From positions 126,988,754 to 127,052,753 of the forward strand of contig CP136061.1 of NCBI GenBank assembly GCA_032622095.1: a DNA stretch of 64,000 nt, read 5' to 3'. A program made the translations under genes and the position numbers. This stretch comes from Siphonodentalium dalli (taxonomy: Eukaryota; Mollusca; Scaphopoda; Gadilida; Siphonodentaliidae). A model generated the notes under the pieces. It made no database searches and was not told where the DNA came from. It saw only the letters and a list, made by a program, of their open reading frames with translations. Position 1 is the stretch's first letter. The number at the start of each line of letters is the position of its first letter. Below, piece by piece: positions 1 to 11,769 of this stretch.

Positions 1-331
1 GCCTCACATTTTTTTCTGACGGAAACGGACAACGTGCATGGGTGATTAGTCGTTATAATATTTATATCTTGCCAGGCGACGAGTCCCAGTACAACTGGAC
101 TAGCTATATACACCACGCGAGTATCTAACCATATAATCGTTTACCATCCTCTCCAACGATCAGAACATACATCGTGGCAAAACCAAAGAAACAAGTCGAT
201 TTACATGAATGTCATACTGATTGTTCATGGATAACGGACTGGGGGAAAAAGTTGTTCCATTATACTGAATCAGTTCGAGTTCCATATATTTGTTGATAAG
301 GACATTAAATATTCAGTAATCTTGTCTTATA
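1..331. other. Upstream flank of the lectin gene
   Basis: The stretch is AT-rich and non-coding. It must hold the promoter and 5' UTR of the lectin gene, but I see no convincing TATA box or initiator that would fix a transcription start. Confidence 0.3.
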
Positions 332-1093
332 ATGTTACCGACCAGTATGATAAACAGGAAAATAACATTAATAGTTGTTCTAACATTTGTGTGTGTTTCC
401 ATGTGCACAGAGAGGATGATCAAATGGGAAGAAGTTTCCAGACTGACAGACACAACTTGTAATGTCTGCATTCTCGCGGTTTACCTTGTACGCTCGAAGA
501 TAGAATGTTCTCTCAGCTGCTCGGGTGACGAACGTTGTAAATCGTTTTCATATACCAATATGCAGGATTACCAATGCATGCTCCATACATGCGTGCCAGA
601 GAAGTGCGATTGCGTCTCAGAAGGAAAAAGAGTGAAACATTACAATACCATCGGAAGAACGCCTTCAAGACTACCACCAGCGCCATTCAATGTGTCTGGG
701 TACATATTCGAAGAGAGAATAGCTGGGTGGTATAAAATAAAAACCACAGAGATGGACTGGAACCAAGCACAATCTGATTGCATTGGCGATGGTGGTCATC
801 TGCTTGTTATCCACTCACAGGAGGCACAAGATTGGTTCACTTGTCTGTTAAACTTGCCTTCGTATTCTAGTAACGAATATGCTATAGACGGCACAGATCT
901 AAACCAGGAAGGTGTCTGGTTACTCCACAACGGGAGTGCGATGGTGTGGGGAGGATGGGCTGCAGCACAACCAAACAATAAAGATGGAAACCAGCACTGC
1001 AATAGAATGACCTATAGATGGGACTTCAACTTTAAATGGAACGACGACTATTGTTCTGATGTCTCGTGGTCCATATGCCAGATAGACCAGTAG
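332..1093 (+). CDS. Secreted PAN/apple-like plus C-type lectin protein, single exon
   Basis: This is a 253-residue open frame from ATG to TAG with no intron. Residues about 10-25 form a hydrophobic signal peptide. A second in-frame ATG at 347 also precedes it, so either start gives a secreted protein. Residues about 28-105 are Cys-rich (C43, C46, C59, C63, C69, C82, C87, C92, C94) with a C-K-S-F-S-Y stretch typical of PAN/apple domains. Residues about 130-253 are a C-type lectin domain: W133, the D-C of helix 1 (C150), the W-G-G-W core, Q-P-N at 213-215, C223, W-N-D at 236-238, C241 and C249. W-N-D is the usual second Ca2+-site motif. Q-P-N replaces the textbook E-P-N (mannose type) or Q-P-D (galactose type), so sugar preference cannot be predicted. 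Such proteins usually act as secreted pattern-recognition or adhesion lectins; that role is inferred. Confidence 0.85.
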   Translation: MLPTSMINRKITLIVVLTFVCVSMCTERMIKWEEVSRLTDTTCNVCILAVYLVRSKIECSLSCSGDERCKSFSYTNMQDYQCMLHTCVPEKCDCVSEGKRVKHYNTIGRTPSRLPPAPFNVSGYIFEERIAGWYKIKTTEMDWNQAQSDCIGDGGHLLVIHSQEAQDWFTCLLNLPSYSSNEYAIDGTDLNQEGVWLLHNGSAMVWGGWAAAQPNNKDGNQHCNRMTYRWDFNFKWNDDYCSDVSWSICQIDQ

Positions 1094-1510
1094 TTCACCA
1101 TATATGTGGATGAATAGCCAGTTAGCCGACCAGTGAATTTGTGGCTTCGTCTGATAAAACAACCGTTTGGGACTTAATTCGCCATATCGACCAGATTGAC
1201 CACCATCTTAATTTGGGGACGTCGTCAATCCGAAGTGTTACTGGATGCAACACTAAAATATAAAATACGATTCAATTCAATTCAATTCAACTACGACATT
1301 TATACAGACTCCTTGTGTGTGGTATCCCGACCCAACGGGCTCACTTTGGACGTGGAATCCCCACCCAAGAGATAAATTTTGAGCGCTACGAAACACAATA
1401 GACAGAAGTGATTTTTTGCTAACGAGTTTGGTACGTATCTCAGCCAAGACCATGCACGTGGTGTCACACAATGCAAGAGCTCAATTTTGAGCGGGACGAA
1501 CAAACTTGAT
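1094..1510. other. Lectin 3' flank, no gene seen
   Basis: The frames are short and closed. There is a small CAATT-type microsatellite near 1271-1290. No canonical AATAAA lies close behind the lectin stop codon. Confidence 0.3.
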
Positions 1511-2006
1511 GTACGGGCGACGTTCGTTGCAGAAATATTCATATTTGTTAAATCGCCATCAACAGGAGGAATATTAAAACATATATAGTTTTGTTCAGAT
1601 GCCAAACATAATCAGCGCGTAAATAGTATATTGTCGTCAAGACTTATATGTATACGATGGTGTACGTAAACAAGAGCCTGCTCGTGTTACAGAAGTTGTG
1701 CTTCTGTTTACATAACACAGCGCAATTCTATTGTTTAATTATTATTAATCACACAAAAATGATACAAATGCTCTGTAGTATTTCCATATCAGACAAACAG
1801 AAACAAATAACGCTATGTTTACTATATCCGGATCTAAACAAAGCCAGGAAACGTAACGTTTTTTGCTTTTGTTTGCACAACAAAGGGCTGATTGGTATAA
1901 GAACAAGGTCTGTCTATATTTTACTATTCTTTCTGTCTATGGTGGTTTTTGACGGATGTGAGTATTTTAACAGCATACCCAGCGCCAACGCCACCCGTAT
2001 CTTTAA
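1511..2006 (+). mobile_element. TTAA-bounded MITE, family R2, left end worn
   Basis: This matches 30714-31246 along its length, starting at the CGTTCGTTGCAGAAATATTC stretch and ending in CCCGTATCTTTAA at 2006. The TTAA at the left end is no longer recognisable. The paired AACGCTCTTT motif seen in other R2 copies is decayed here (AACGCTATG near 1809). The 124-codon open frame over it is an accident of the repeat. Confidence 0.65.
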
Positions 2007-2530
2007 GTATCCTAACCAATGATGGCGCCTTTAACATGCATGTTTATATAATTATGCCTTCATGTTGATGATAAATACATTTTGTGTATAATAAAATGTG
2101 TACCTCAACCAATGATGACGCATTTGATATGAATGTGTGTATAATGCACTTAATACGCACACGGTTGAATAGCGAAATATACTTATAATCGGGGTTCATG
2201 GTTATAGCTTTTGGATTGAATACCAATTGCTATCTAATCGTGAACCCGATTAAGATATTGTTCTATGTCTAATCGACTTTGGCGTATTGGCTAATATAAT
2301 GATGACTTGACGTTAAAGATTAATAAATATTGATATATAGATTTACTGACAGATACGCCCACTCGGGGCCGATGTCAAAACAATTATATAAATAAAATGT
2401 GATTATATAAGTGTAGTAACATAAATATATTAATTTTCAATGTTTGGTGATTCCCACCGTTTATGTAGAAAGAGTTGGAACATGTTGCAGATGATATTAC
2501 ATGTTTTGGGTTAATCATTTCTCAAGTTGA
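2007..2530. other. AT-rich repeat debris
   Basis: No gene is seen. 2145-2255 resembles 45165-45245 (shared ACGCACACGKTTGA and TCGGGGTTCA words) and folds back on itself through GGGTTCATGGTTA and its complement near 2235-2250. It is probably a worn MITE. Confidence 0.35.
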
Positions 2531-2830
2531 TTAAGAATTTCTGTTTGTCAGCCATATTATTAAAGGTTTGAATATTATCGTTATTTCCGCAAATAAATGC
2601 TCTCTTAGATTTGTATAAATGGGGCATCGCCTAATGAAGTGTTCTTCGGTTTCTGCCTCCATTCCACACTTTTTTGCAAATTCTCTCATTAGCGGGACTT
2701 AGGTTGTTTGTGTGTGCCTTTCTCAATTTCTAAACTATGGTTGCTAATCCGAAACTTTGTGAAAGATAAGTCTGAAACAGCATACATGATCAATTTTTAA
2801 GTTATCACAAATTTTTCGAATTTATTTCAA
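2531..2830 (-). pseudogene. Non-LTR retrotransposon ORF2 3' end, frameshifted
   Basis: On the minus strand one frame reads F-R-I-S-N-H-S-L-E-I-E-K-G-T-H-K-Q-P and, after a frameshift near 2690, another reads K-K-C-G-M-E-A-E-T-E-E-H-F-I-R-R-C-P-I-Y before a stop at 2531. The C-x2-C-(x)n-H-F-(x)4-C arrangement after an E-K-G-x-H-K-Q-P block is the usual tail behind the reverse transcriptase of jockey/CR1-like LINEs. The same block occurs at 3822-4127 and near 25290-25440. It is dead, because of the frameshift and the missing upstream part. Confidence 0.65.
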
Positions 2831-3300
2831 GGCTTTATCACCACTTTTGAAAATTTCTTTATTTATAGGGACTCCCGAGTCAAACGACCATTTATCTGGT
2901 TTAATACGTTCTTCTGATACATTAGCAGATTTAATGTGTATCATAAACTGTACCTCAACACATGATGACCATGAACATACACCCTTAGCATTCCATGTGT
3001 AATGAAATACCACAGGTATGCGTTTATCAGACATTTTTTTAGGTGACATCAGGATTGTCGATTATTTAGGCTCACAATTCAATCTTTATCCACTAATATT
3101 TCAGTTGGAGTTTGAGATCCTAAATGGGGACCCACATTGATCCCTCTTTAAAGAACGTGATATTGATACAAAATAGAACAATCATACCATTTTGTTCAAG
3201 TCAATTGTGTTACCCACTGCCGAGGCTACATCCTCTTATATGATTGCACATATATTGCTTATTTTGCATCATATAGTAATGACACGGCGGGAAGTTCACC
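2831..3300. other. No gene seen
   Basis: The stretch may hold further worn LINE sequence on the minus strand, upstream of the remnant at 2531-2830, but no reverse transcriptase block can be recognised in it. Confidence 0.25.
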
Positions 3301-3366
3301 TCTTCCTTCCACCCAAACTATGACCCAAACAACTTGTTTGGGTCAGAGTTTGGGTGGGAGGAAGAT
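3301..3366. repeat. Near-perfect 66-bp hairpin
   Basis: Two arms of about 30 bases, built on CCACCCAAACT and GACCCAAACAA, are nearly perfect reverse complements with almost no loop. It stands alone, with no recognisable element around it. Confidence 0.7.
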
Positions 3367-3469
3367 GTCCAGGCCTTGGTGGGAAGCGAATGGATATATA
3401 ATGAACTAACCCGTTTCGAAGAATACATTGAAGGTGCATGCTATACTCCGGTATCATACCCCACCCCAA

Positions 3470-5210
3470 AAATGAATATATGATATCACACAATCGAATA
3501 TTTGATATCATAAAACGTTTTAGGATATCACAAAATGGTTTTAAGGTATCAATACTTCCAAGTTGTGATATCATTAATTAATTAATTCATTTTTGATATC
3601 ACAAAATCGAATTATTGATATCGCAAAATGGTAAGCATTTAGTGATATCAACAATTCGATTTTGTGATATCAATAAATAGAAAGCGGCATAACTGAACTA
3701 CTATTCCTTCAACATTTTGTTATATCATTAAATCATTTTATGATATCATAAAGTTGAATTATTGATATAACTAAATGCTTACTTATTTTGAGATAACAGA
3801 ATCAGTAACCATGTACTTGCTATAGAAAAGGGGCGTCATTTACAGCCCCCAGTAAAATTAGAAAATAGAAAGTGTGTGTTTTGCTGCGATGATGTCGTAG
3901 AAGATGAAATACATTTCCTTATGGAATGCACTGCATATTCACAACTACGAAGAGAGCTTCTCGAATCAATGATTAACCATAATCCGAATTTTCAACGCAT
4001 TAACGCCAACGATCAATTTACTACTATATTGACAAATGACTGTCCCACTCTAACACGAATAATATGTAAACTGATCCGTCGCTTCTTCGATAATCGTGCT
4101 GAGCAAATAACAGTTAGGAAACCATAAATATGATACATGATCCTGAGACTCCTTGTACATCTTAGCATATTATGTAATTTTGTTCTTGTATATTTTATTA
4201 TCACATATTTTGTATATCCATTGTATTAGCAAACTGTCCTCGTGTGGATGTTTTTTGACAATAAATCATTATATATCTATCTATAGTCGATTTTGTGATG
4301 TCACAAAATGAATTTATGATATCACTACTTCCATTTTATGATATCTTAATATCATTTTGTGACTTCACTTATTGCCCAATATTTTATGATATCACAAAAT
4401 TGATTTATTGATATCACTAAATGCTTACTATTTTGTTATATCAATAATTCTATTTTGTGAGTGTTTGTGATATCATAAAATACTTGCAAGGCCCGTCTGT
4501 GTTACAGTAAATCGTGGTCGGTGATTAGTGAACTGCCAGTTGGGCCACATGTTTGATATCCAATATATATTGGCCTATAACGCACAGACCCCAGTAACAC
4601 ACAGACCGTAACACGAAGTCACAAATTGTTGACCTAATCAGACTTAATCAACAAAAAGCGGTCAGCAGAATAATTGGTCGTGCTTTTAAAAGTTAAGCCG
4701 AATTGCATCTGCATGAAGCCTGTTATTTATGTCGACCACGTTATCGTTGCTATGAGGTAGGGAAATCTTATATTGGGCTGACTTAATGTACTTAAAATCA
4801 TTTTGTGATATCATAAACTATTTATTGATATAATATATTCGATTTTGTGATATCATATAATTATTTATTAGTGATATCATAAAATGAATTATTGATATCA
4901 ATAAATAGGTAATAAATCGAAGAACGGTGCCCCACGAATCCGCGAATTAATGATATCATAAAAATAGAATATGACATCATAAAAGAACTAGTATTTATTT
5001 ATATCTAAAAATGAATATATGATATCACAAATTCGACTTAAGTGATATCACAAAATGAATATATGATATCATAAAATCGAATATGTGATATCACTAAATG
5101 CTTACAATTTTTATGATATCATATATTCGATTCCATGATATTTTATATTCATTTTGTGATATCACAAAATGAATTGTTGATATAACAAAATAGGTAATAA
5201 ATAGAAGACT
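3470..5210. repeat. Degenerate satellite of GATATC-centred units
   Basis: Dozens of units of roughly 15-25 bp of the type TGATATCACAAAATGAAT alternate with their near complements in three blocks: about 3470-3800, 4285-4490 and 4790-5210. GATATC is itself palindromic, so the array reads alike on both strands. The first gap is filled by a LINE fragment. The second gap (4495-4790) holds unrelated sequence with CTGTGTTACAG-like words in both orientations. Confidence 0.7.
3822..4280 (+). pseudogene. LINE ORF2 3' end with 3' tail
   Basis: An open frame from 3822 to the stop at 4125-4127 reads K-G-R-H-L-Q-P-P then C-V-F-C-C-D-D-V-V-E-D-E-I-H-F-L-M-E-C-T-A-Y-S. This is the post-RT C-x2-C / H-x4-C tail of a jockey/CR1-like non-LTR element. 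A 3' UTR-like stretch follows and ends near GACAATAAATCATTATATAT at 4260-4280. It is strongly 5'-truncated and sits cleanly inside the GATATC satellite, so it looks like an insertion into it. Confidence 0.7.
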
Positions 5211-6295
5211 GGTATACTCGCTGCAAATCCCAAAAATAAGACAATGTTATTTATTGTCCACCAAAATTAATGTTGTCCAGTCGTCAACACCAATCACCAA
5301 GTTCAGATTCGTGATGAGAAATGGATCAGATGCAACACTGTCAGGGAACGGGCGCATATTTTGATAACGTGGATCACTAACTGTAATTGTAAATGCTGGC
5401 TTTGGGTTTTCGAAACCTCTCTACTGACAATGAGAAATAGTACATGTTATAGGTAATTATTACTTCCATTGCTTCAAATTATATATGAATCGCCCTCGGA
5501 TAGAAGTTTTTCTGTTTTATTACGCTCAGACTTGATTGATAAATTATATTTATTCATGGTTTGGGGTGGAAATTAAAATTTTGACCCAAAACTAAGGCCC
5601 TTCAAAAGATAAAAACGCTGTTTAGTATTCACTGCCAATGGGCAATGAAACCACAAACGCTCTTCGTCATCGGTGTTCCGCCCCACCAAAATTCATAATC
5701 TGGTGAAACTATATACCTCTCTCGAAAGTTGATATCTTGCCCCCAAAACCCTCTCGAATCGGCTAATAATATCGATGCCATTATTACATGCACTAGAACA
5801 TCTTAAACAAATTGCCTGACAGTTTTGTGATTCTACGTACGCAGACTCAAAGAAAAGACTTCGGGTGGAATTCAGCCTCGTCGCAACACATCCAGAAGTG
5901 CCTATAGCGATTGACATGTTTCGTTTGCCACAGGCTCAGCAGGAAGGGGAATTTTGATGTTTAGTTGCAAACTGTTGAATGAAGCACCCAACATGATAAA
6001 CACAAAAGGCTTTTCCAACCCAATGCATACCTGTTGTTCTGGAATTCCGTATATAGATCAATCCTATATATGTGGTCGCTCGCATGGCGTTAGTGATCAT
6101 AATAGGAGAGGTGATCGAAAATCGGTCTTTAGTTCCTCACACGACGTTCTATTGAAACTAACTTTCTATAGGAAAGACCGTTGGGCTCATCGACGCTCAT
6201 GTGTCTACATGGACAATGGCATTCATTACACGCTTGTTCCAAGAATTACACTGTTCCAACTGTTCCATATTTACAACACCGTACGGAACACGCCG
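5211..6295. other. No gene seen
   Basis: The short open frames on both strands (for example 5693-5917 minus and 5954-6346 plus) carry no recognisable domain. One AACGCTCT word lies at 5656-5663. Confidence 0.3.
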
Positions 6296-6322
6296 CTGAC
6301 GTCTCTCAGAGTGACACATGTG

Positions 6323-6791
6323 TTAAAGATGCATTATCCGAATTAACGCTCCCAAATTACTATTTCTTTGGCTTCGGGGTAAAACAAAATAGTTGATTCG
6401 AGTCGAGGAACCCACATATCAAACCTCAGAGTGAATAGATATCGATTTTTGAAGTTTGTTATTTCTCGAGATGTGCAATTATTTGTGGCCCAGAACTCAG
6501 TCGTCAAACCGGCGGTCTCGGACAAAATTGCGGATGAAGATGGATAACTCTAAAATCAAGTGGTAATACGGCAAAATTTCGTGATACTCAAGTGATAATG
6601 CGGCCATATTTCGTTGAACAAAATGTTGATAAATAACACGTGTTGGGAAATTTGATACCATAGTTGACATTGGTGAGCATTATTTTGTTGCAATTAATTT
6701 ATTCTGATAACTAAAGCATATTTTGAAGAAATGTTGTTATTGTTGTATATTGATGATATGGGGACCGTCTGATCGGATTGAGTACCTTTAA
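6323..6791 (+). mobile_element. TTAA-bounded MITE, family R1 (copy in A)
   Basis: It starts TTAAAGATGCATTATCCGA, and its right end reads, in reverse complement, TTAAAGGTACTCAATCCGA. The two ends are imperfect inverted repeats, each bounded by TTAA. Other R1 copies lie at 11770-12238 and 36832-37317, with inverted parts at 37884-38155 and 58605-58775. Confidence 0.7.
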
Positions 6792-7002
6792 TGGCTTTGT
6801 CGATACGAAGCAGAATGACCACTAACTGATTATACATTCGAGATGGATATATTATAGTTTCTATATTCTTAATTATTGGATATATCTTGGCAGCTATAAC
6901 AAACACATTGGTTCATCGTACAAATGTCGGAAACGAGACTGAAACCCGTGCACTCCCCAATCTTAACTTTGGGTAATATTGCCCCGGGCATGCATGCATG
7001 TA

Positions 7003-7530
7003 CGTAGATCATGCCATGAATCTCTACTATCGCTAACGCCCGTAAAGATCATATTCCACCAGTACAAAACCTGGGAACTTTTTGAAGTTTGGACAGGGAA
7101 CCTTATAAAATCGAAAAAATAACAAATGGAATATATTTCTTTGTTATTATCTCTTTCTTAATAACGTACTTCACTGTAGCTGATGGTCCCATCTCAAATT
7201 TCACGATTTAAGTGACTTTGTGAGCGATTTTGCTTTGCGTTTCTTACAAATTATGGATTTTTTCCTGGGTTATTCATTTAATGTTTATTGCCATATGGGC
7301 TCTCAAAAGTCACAGAAAAGCATGCAATTTTGAGTTCGGATCTTCACATATAGTGAAGTACACTATTAAGGAACATATAGTCATTAGGAAATATATTCCC
7401 CGTGTTATTTTTTCGACTTTATAAGGTTCCCTGTCAAAACTTCAAACAGTTTCCAGGTTTTGAACTGGTGGAATATGATCTCTACGGGCGTTATAGCCAT
7501 AGTAGATAATCATGGCATGATCTACAGCCA
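7003..7530. mobile_element. Foldback element with ~140-bp arms (copy A)
   Basis: The left arm (about 7003-7140) and right arm (about 7365-7530) are reverse complements with few mismatches, sharing words such as GATCATATTCCACCAGT and GACAGGGAACCTTATAAA. About 230 bp lie between them. The same structure recurs in copy B at about 12450-12990. No transposase is encoded. Confidence 0.75.
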
Positions 7531-9499
7531 ATGGTATAGCTTCGAACTAAACTTTGATGCGAAAACGACAGTGAATGCTTATACAATGTGTCCATGCATT
7601 TTATGTTCGGAGTGACCTAGCCTGACTGATACCCGATTATTTAGTCATTTTACAGCAAGAAAAATTATTTATTTACTGTCAAAAGGCGGATGTTAAAATT
7701 ACAAGTTTTAAGGCTTAAAATTGTTGAAAATATGGAGGAATTTTTAATGTTTGAGCTGCAGAAAAAAATGCTTGTGTGTCGTCGTGTCCACCCCTCACCC
7801 TCATGCGTACTCGGGATTCTTTGTTACCCCCCCCCCCCCCCACACCAACTTTCGGTCGAATTTTGTGCAAATGGAATTTCTCAGTACGGTTCAGAGGAGA
7901 ACTTGTAGAATACCTGGCTACCAAAGACCTTTCCGAATGCATGTCTTGACAAAACTGTTAGACTAAATATTATCTTAAATACCCGGAAGAAATTGGCAAA
8001 GAAGCCGTTATGGTCTCAAAATGTGCGGACTGGCTTATTGAACAATATATACAAAATCCGCTTTGGGGATAATTCCCAATTTAACATGGTGTCAAAAATG
8101 GCAGCTGGTATCGGAAAATGCTGAATTTCTGCGTATAGCTGCACCAGTTAATGACAAATTCGTAATACATTGAAATATACACAAACAATACTTTGTCGCA
8201 AACCATGCATATCTCTAGAATGTCTGTCCCAAAATGGCCGCCAAAATCGAATGAAATATAAATTTTGTGCAAAATTGAATAACTAGTCTTATGCGAGGAA
8301 GAATGATTGCAGAGTAAGTGTGAAACGTTTGATCACAGATGTACGATTCTCTATAATGTATCCACACTAAAGACATGGGAATCCATACTTGGGGGGTGAA
8401 TTTTCTATGATGCATATAACAACATGATCGAGGGGTGTGTTTTGCTTCAAGTGGACCACATGTTGTCAAAATTATATTAAAAATATATTTTTGGCTTAGC
8501 CAGGTGCATGAGCCGAGGCGATTCTGCTCGACTGAAATGGTATGAAAGAGACAATAATACTATTTCGGATGCCATGCAATTGGTGTCTCGAGGCACTAAA
8601 AGTGGGAGAGTGTGACGAGGTATACTAATATTACCATGCCCGCAATGTTCACTGGGTCGAAGACTGAAATGTCTGAAGGGTGCTTCCATCTGTTTTTATT
8701 GGTTAAAGCTTAATAATATTTCGAACATGTCTATGTTCTTTGGAATTATTTATAGAGTGCCGTGTAGTCCACAAGATAAACACACAAAGATACTATAATT
8801 AAAGTTTATAGTTATAACAGAAGGGCGTGGGACAAACACTCAATTGCATATGAACGATAGACCCATTAGTGCATGCTCCCATCAGTAGCAAAGACCACAA
8901 AGGTATCAAACCACTCGACACTCATTGATTTTTCTATTTAAATACGAATATCATTAAAATGGAGAAAAACGCTCCCAAATGGAATGTTTTTTTTTCTCTC
9001 TTCATTTTGTTTTAAAGAGTCAAGAACAAGGATTCATATGCCCTATTTCATTTTCATCGCCAATGTTGTGTAAATATATCCAGTGTTACATGGTTATCAA
9101 TTTATTGAGTTAAAAATTACCTCAAATTTCTCATTTCATTACGCCAGCTCTGAATTGCAGACAAATTACATGCAATGAACATACATAGATGCATAAAGTA
9201 ATAATTGTATTGCAAAATCTAGTGAGAACATTTCTGAAACATCGAAGACCTTCATTTCTCTTATTATTCCTGGTAAGAAACATGGTGTTGCAATTAGTTC
9301 AAGCTAAAACCATAAATGTTCTGAACTATGCATTTCTTTTTTTGGATTTTTAAAATAAATAATTAAACTGTTTTCTCCATTGTTATTTGATCCAAATGTC
9401 ATTACTATATGTATAGGCAAGAACCGTGCAATTCAATCTATGCATTTAAAGGTTCATTTTGGCTTAGAATGGGCTCAACCATCCTCATATTCAAGTTTC

Positions 9500-10290
9500 T
9501 TCTCCATGGAGGTAACATCTTTGTGCTCGGTCACTCTTGGAGGGTACTTTGTCCACCAAGATTGTCAGAGTGCCATCACCCGCAGATGGTTAATTGTACC
9601 TCTCTTGAGTGATATGTTGCCTCCCCGGGGAGGCAATATCCTAATGCTCAACTGATGCTACTCAGTCTCTCTTGATGGGTAAATTTGCACACCAAAAGTG
9701 TCAGATTGGCTGTCCAAAAACTGCAAGGTTGCCTATCCAGGGAGGTAAAATATGAACTCTCCATGGAGGGGTTGGCCAAACTGCACCCCGGAGGTGCACT
9801 ATTTCACCACCCTTCCAAAAGGGTTAGATTATAACCACTCCATGGGGGGGGGGGGGTCTTTGCCCCTCCTGAGTGATAATGTATATCTCCCGCTGAGTGA
9901 CAAATTGTGCTTCGACAGGGATGCATTTGACTCCCATTGAGGGACAAATTGTTCTTCCACAGGGATGCACTTTAATCCCATGGAGGGACAAATTGTTCTT
10001 GACTCTTTGACAGGAGGTGATTGACCCCCACTGAGTGGCAAATTGTTCTTCAACAGGGATCCAATTGACTCCCGTGAGGGACAACTTGTTCTTCGTCAGG
10101 GAGGTACTTGACCCCCGCAGAGTGACAAATTGTTCTTCAACAGGGATGTACTTGACACCCGTTGAGGGACAAATTGTTCTTCGGCTGCTATCACTCCAAT
10201 AGCCTTTTGTAGAGGTGGTTAAATAGTGCACTACAAGAGATGCAAATATTGCCTCTCCGATGAGCAATATCGCATCTCCACTATTTAGAG
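9500..10290. repeat. Array of mini-palindromes and ~57-bp minisatellite (copy A)
   Basis: The block is a string of short imperfect palindromes of CCC-N-GGG type, such as CTCCATGGAG and TTGCCTCCCCGGGGAGGCAA. From about 9890 it becomes a minisatellite of roughly 57 bp whose units alternate ACAAATTGT with CCC-N4-6-GGG stems. About 18 such stems can be counted. Copy B has the matching array. Confidence 0.7.
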
Positions 10291-10784
10291 TGTCCCACGA
10301 GGGAGCAAGCGAAAGCAGGTATCACACAACGGTTAAATCTGGACTATTGGGCGCCCAAAAACGGAAAAAATAACGCAATTTTATCTTAACTGTTCATCTT
10401 GAATAGTGTGATATATGTGTGCTTAAACGGTTAAATGGGATTTAATAGGGGTATATTGATTCTGTGACATTTTCTATAAACGAAAATATATGTACTCAAG
10501 AGCAGTCTCACGAATGTGACCAGTCATAATTTATTTTGATACCTGCAACATCAAAGGTTTAAACAGTCACTGCTATAGAACAGTATGAGAGATATGCATA
10601 TACAAGAGTACTGAGTAAAACGTAGATTATATTGTCCGTGTCTCAAAACAGTAGTCGCATTGACATGTTTCTGGACCTCGACCAATCCGACTCAAATTTG
10701 GTATGAAGGCCTTCTTTGATCCCGGGAACAATATGGGCGGGTCCAATTTCACATGCGACCGTGTCCTTGACTTTGCTCATAAAC

Positions 10785-11741
10785 ACTCATGTAGGCATGT
10801 TTCTGGTAAAGAAATCCCTAAATAGCCCGGACGAAGTCGGGCACACCATCTATAGTCTATTATATATTTTGGAACTTCTGTCTGTCTGTATGAGTGTGTA
10901 GTGTATGTGTTATATATAGACTCGAAAACTGCTCGCTCGACCGGTGATAACAATCGTGCCTGCTAAACTAAAAAATGATCCGGCCATAAATACGGGCTGT
11001 TGGGTGTGCCGATGGATTCAAATTTGAAATCCAAGCTGGCTGCTGTCGGCCATGTTTTTCATGGAAAATAATTGATAGCTCCCATCTATAGGTCACCCTG
11101 AAGGTAAATGTGAAGTTTGGTGAAGATAGGACGAGGGATGCGGCCTGTAGGTGTTGACGGACGGACGTCAGTCCGTCGGGCGTAATGCTATGCGAATAAT
11201 TTTAGTGATACTTGTTTTAGGGGGTAGCAGGAAGACAGCCCGATAGGGCTAGGCTAACCCCCAACAATATATACAGCATTTATATTATTATATGTTACTG
11301 TCATTGTATTATTGATGTGTATATTGTAAATAAATTATCCTATCCTATCCTATGACGTGCCTTTCCGGATGATAACTTTAGTAAGTCTGAACTGAATTAC
11401 TTAGATTTGGTATGTGGGTTTACTAGCACAAAATACAGGTCAAGTTTGAACTTAGCTTCCGCCCGCCAATTTTTACCAGAGATACATGTACAGCCCTTTT
11501 TGTTGGAATTTGCACTTAATTTTCGTTTCCGGATGATAGCTTCAGTAAGTCGGAATTGATGGAATGAAATTTGGTGAGTTTACTAGCCCAAAATACAGGT
11601 CTAGTTCGAATTTGGTTTCCGCCCGCCAATTTTTGCCGGAGTTATAGTCCTTGTCGACTTAGACCTGATGATTATTTTGATTTCCGGGTGATAACTTTAG
11701 TTTACTTATCTGGTGGTTTTCAAATTTGGTATACGCATTAC
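10785..11741 (+). mobile_element. Helitron-like 3' end joined to a second 5' end
   Basis: About 10791-10855 resembles a Helitron 3' terminus: hairpin GCCCGGACGAAGTCGGGC, then a short spacer and CTATAG. At 10856 a new unit starts TCTATTATATATTTTGGAAC, like a Helitron 5' end. The interior carries ~150-bp satellite units with an AAATTTGGTATGTG core. The piece matches 21104-21990, is broken off at 11741 where copy B begins, and holds a younger insertion at 11193-11354. Confidence 0.55.
11193..11354 (+). mobile_element. SINE/LINE-tail-like insertion with ATCCT repeats
   Basis: Compared with 21104-21990, this 162-bp stretch is extra. It is flanked by CTATG on both sides (11188-11192 and 11350-11354), which fits a target-site duplication. 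It ends in TGTAAATAAATTATCC followed by repeated ATCCT, like the 3' tail of a non-LTR element. Confidence 0.65.
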
Positions 11742-11769
11742 GTTGACGTCTCTCAGAGTGACACATGTG

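Larger units (their letters stand above)
6296..10784 (+). repeat. Segmental duplication, copy A
   Basis: This nearly identical direct copy of 11742-16337 begins at TGACGTCTCTCAGAGTGACA and ends at TTGACTTTGCTCATAAAC. It holds an R1 MITE, a foldback element, a poly-C run near 7830 and the mini-palindrome array, and no credible gene. Relative to copy B it lacks about 62 bp (copy B 13362-13422) and about 15 bp (copy B near 14133). Confidence 0.9.

Noticed and set aside
1648-2022. 124-codon open frame
   Set aside because: It lies within an R2 MITE, and the other R2 copies do not keep the frame open.
3301-3366. MicroRNA gene
   Set aside because: The hairpin has hardly any loop and no flanking support, so I list it only as a hairpin.
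3470-5210. CRISPR-like regular repeats
   Set aside because: There are no constant spacers or fixed repeat length, the context is eukaryotic, and a degenerate satellite explains it.
9824-10267. 147-codon minus-strand frame
   Set aside because: It is a product of the ~57-bp minisatellite. Unit gain and loss in copy B shortens it to a different frame.
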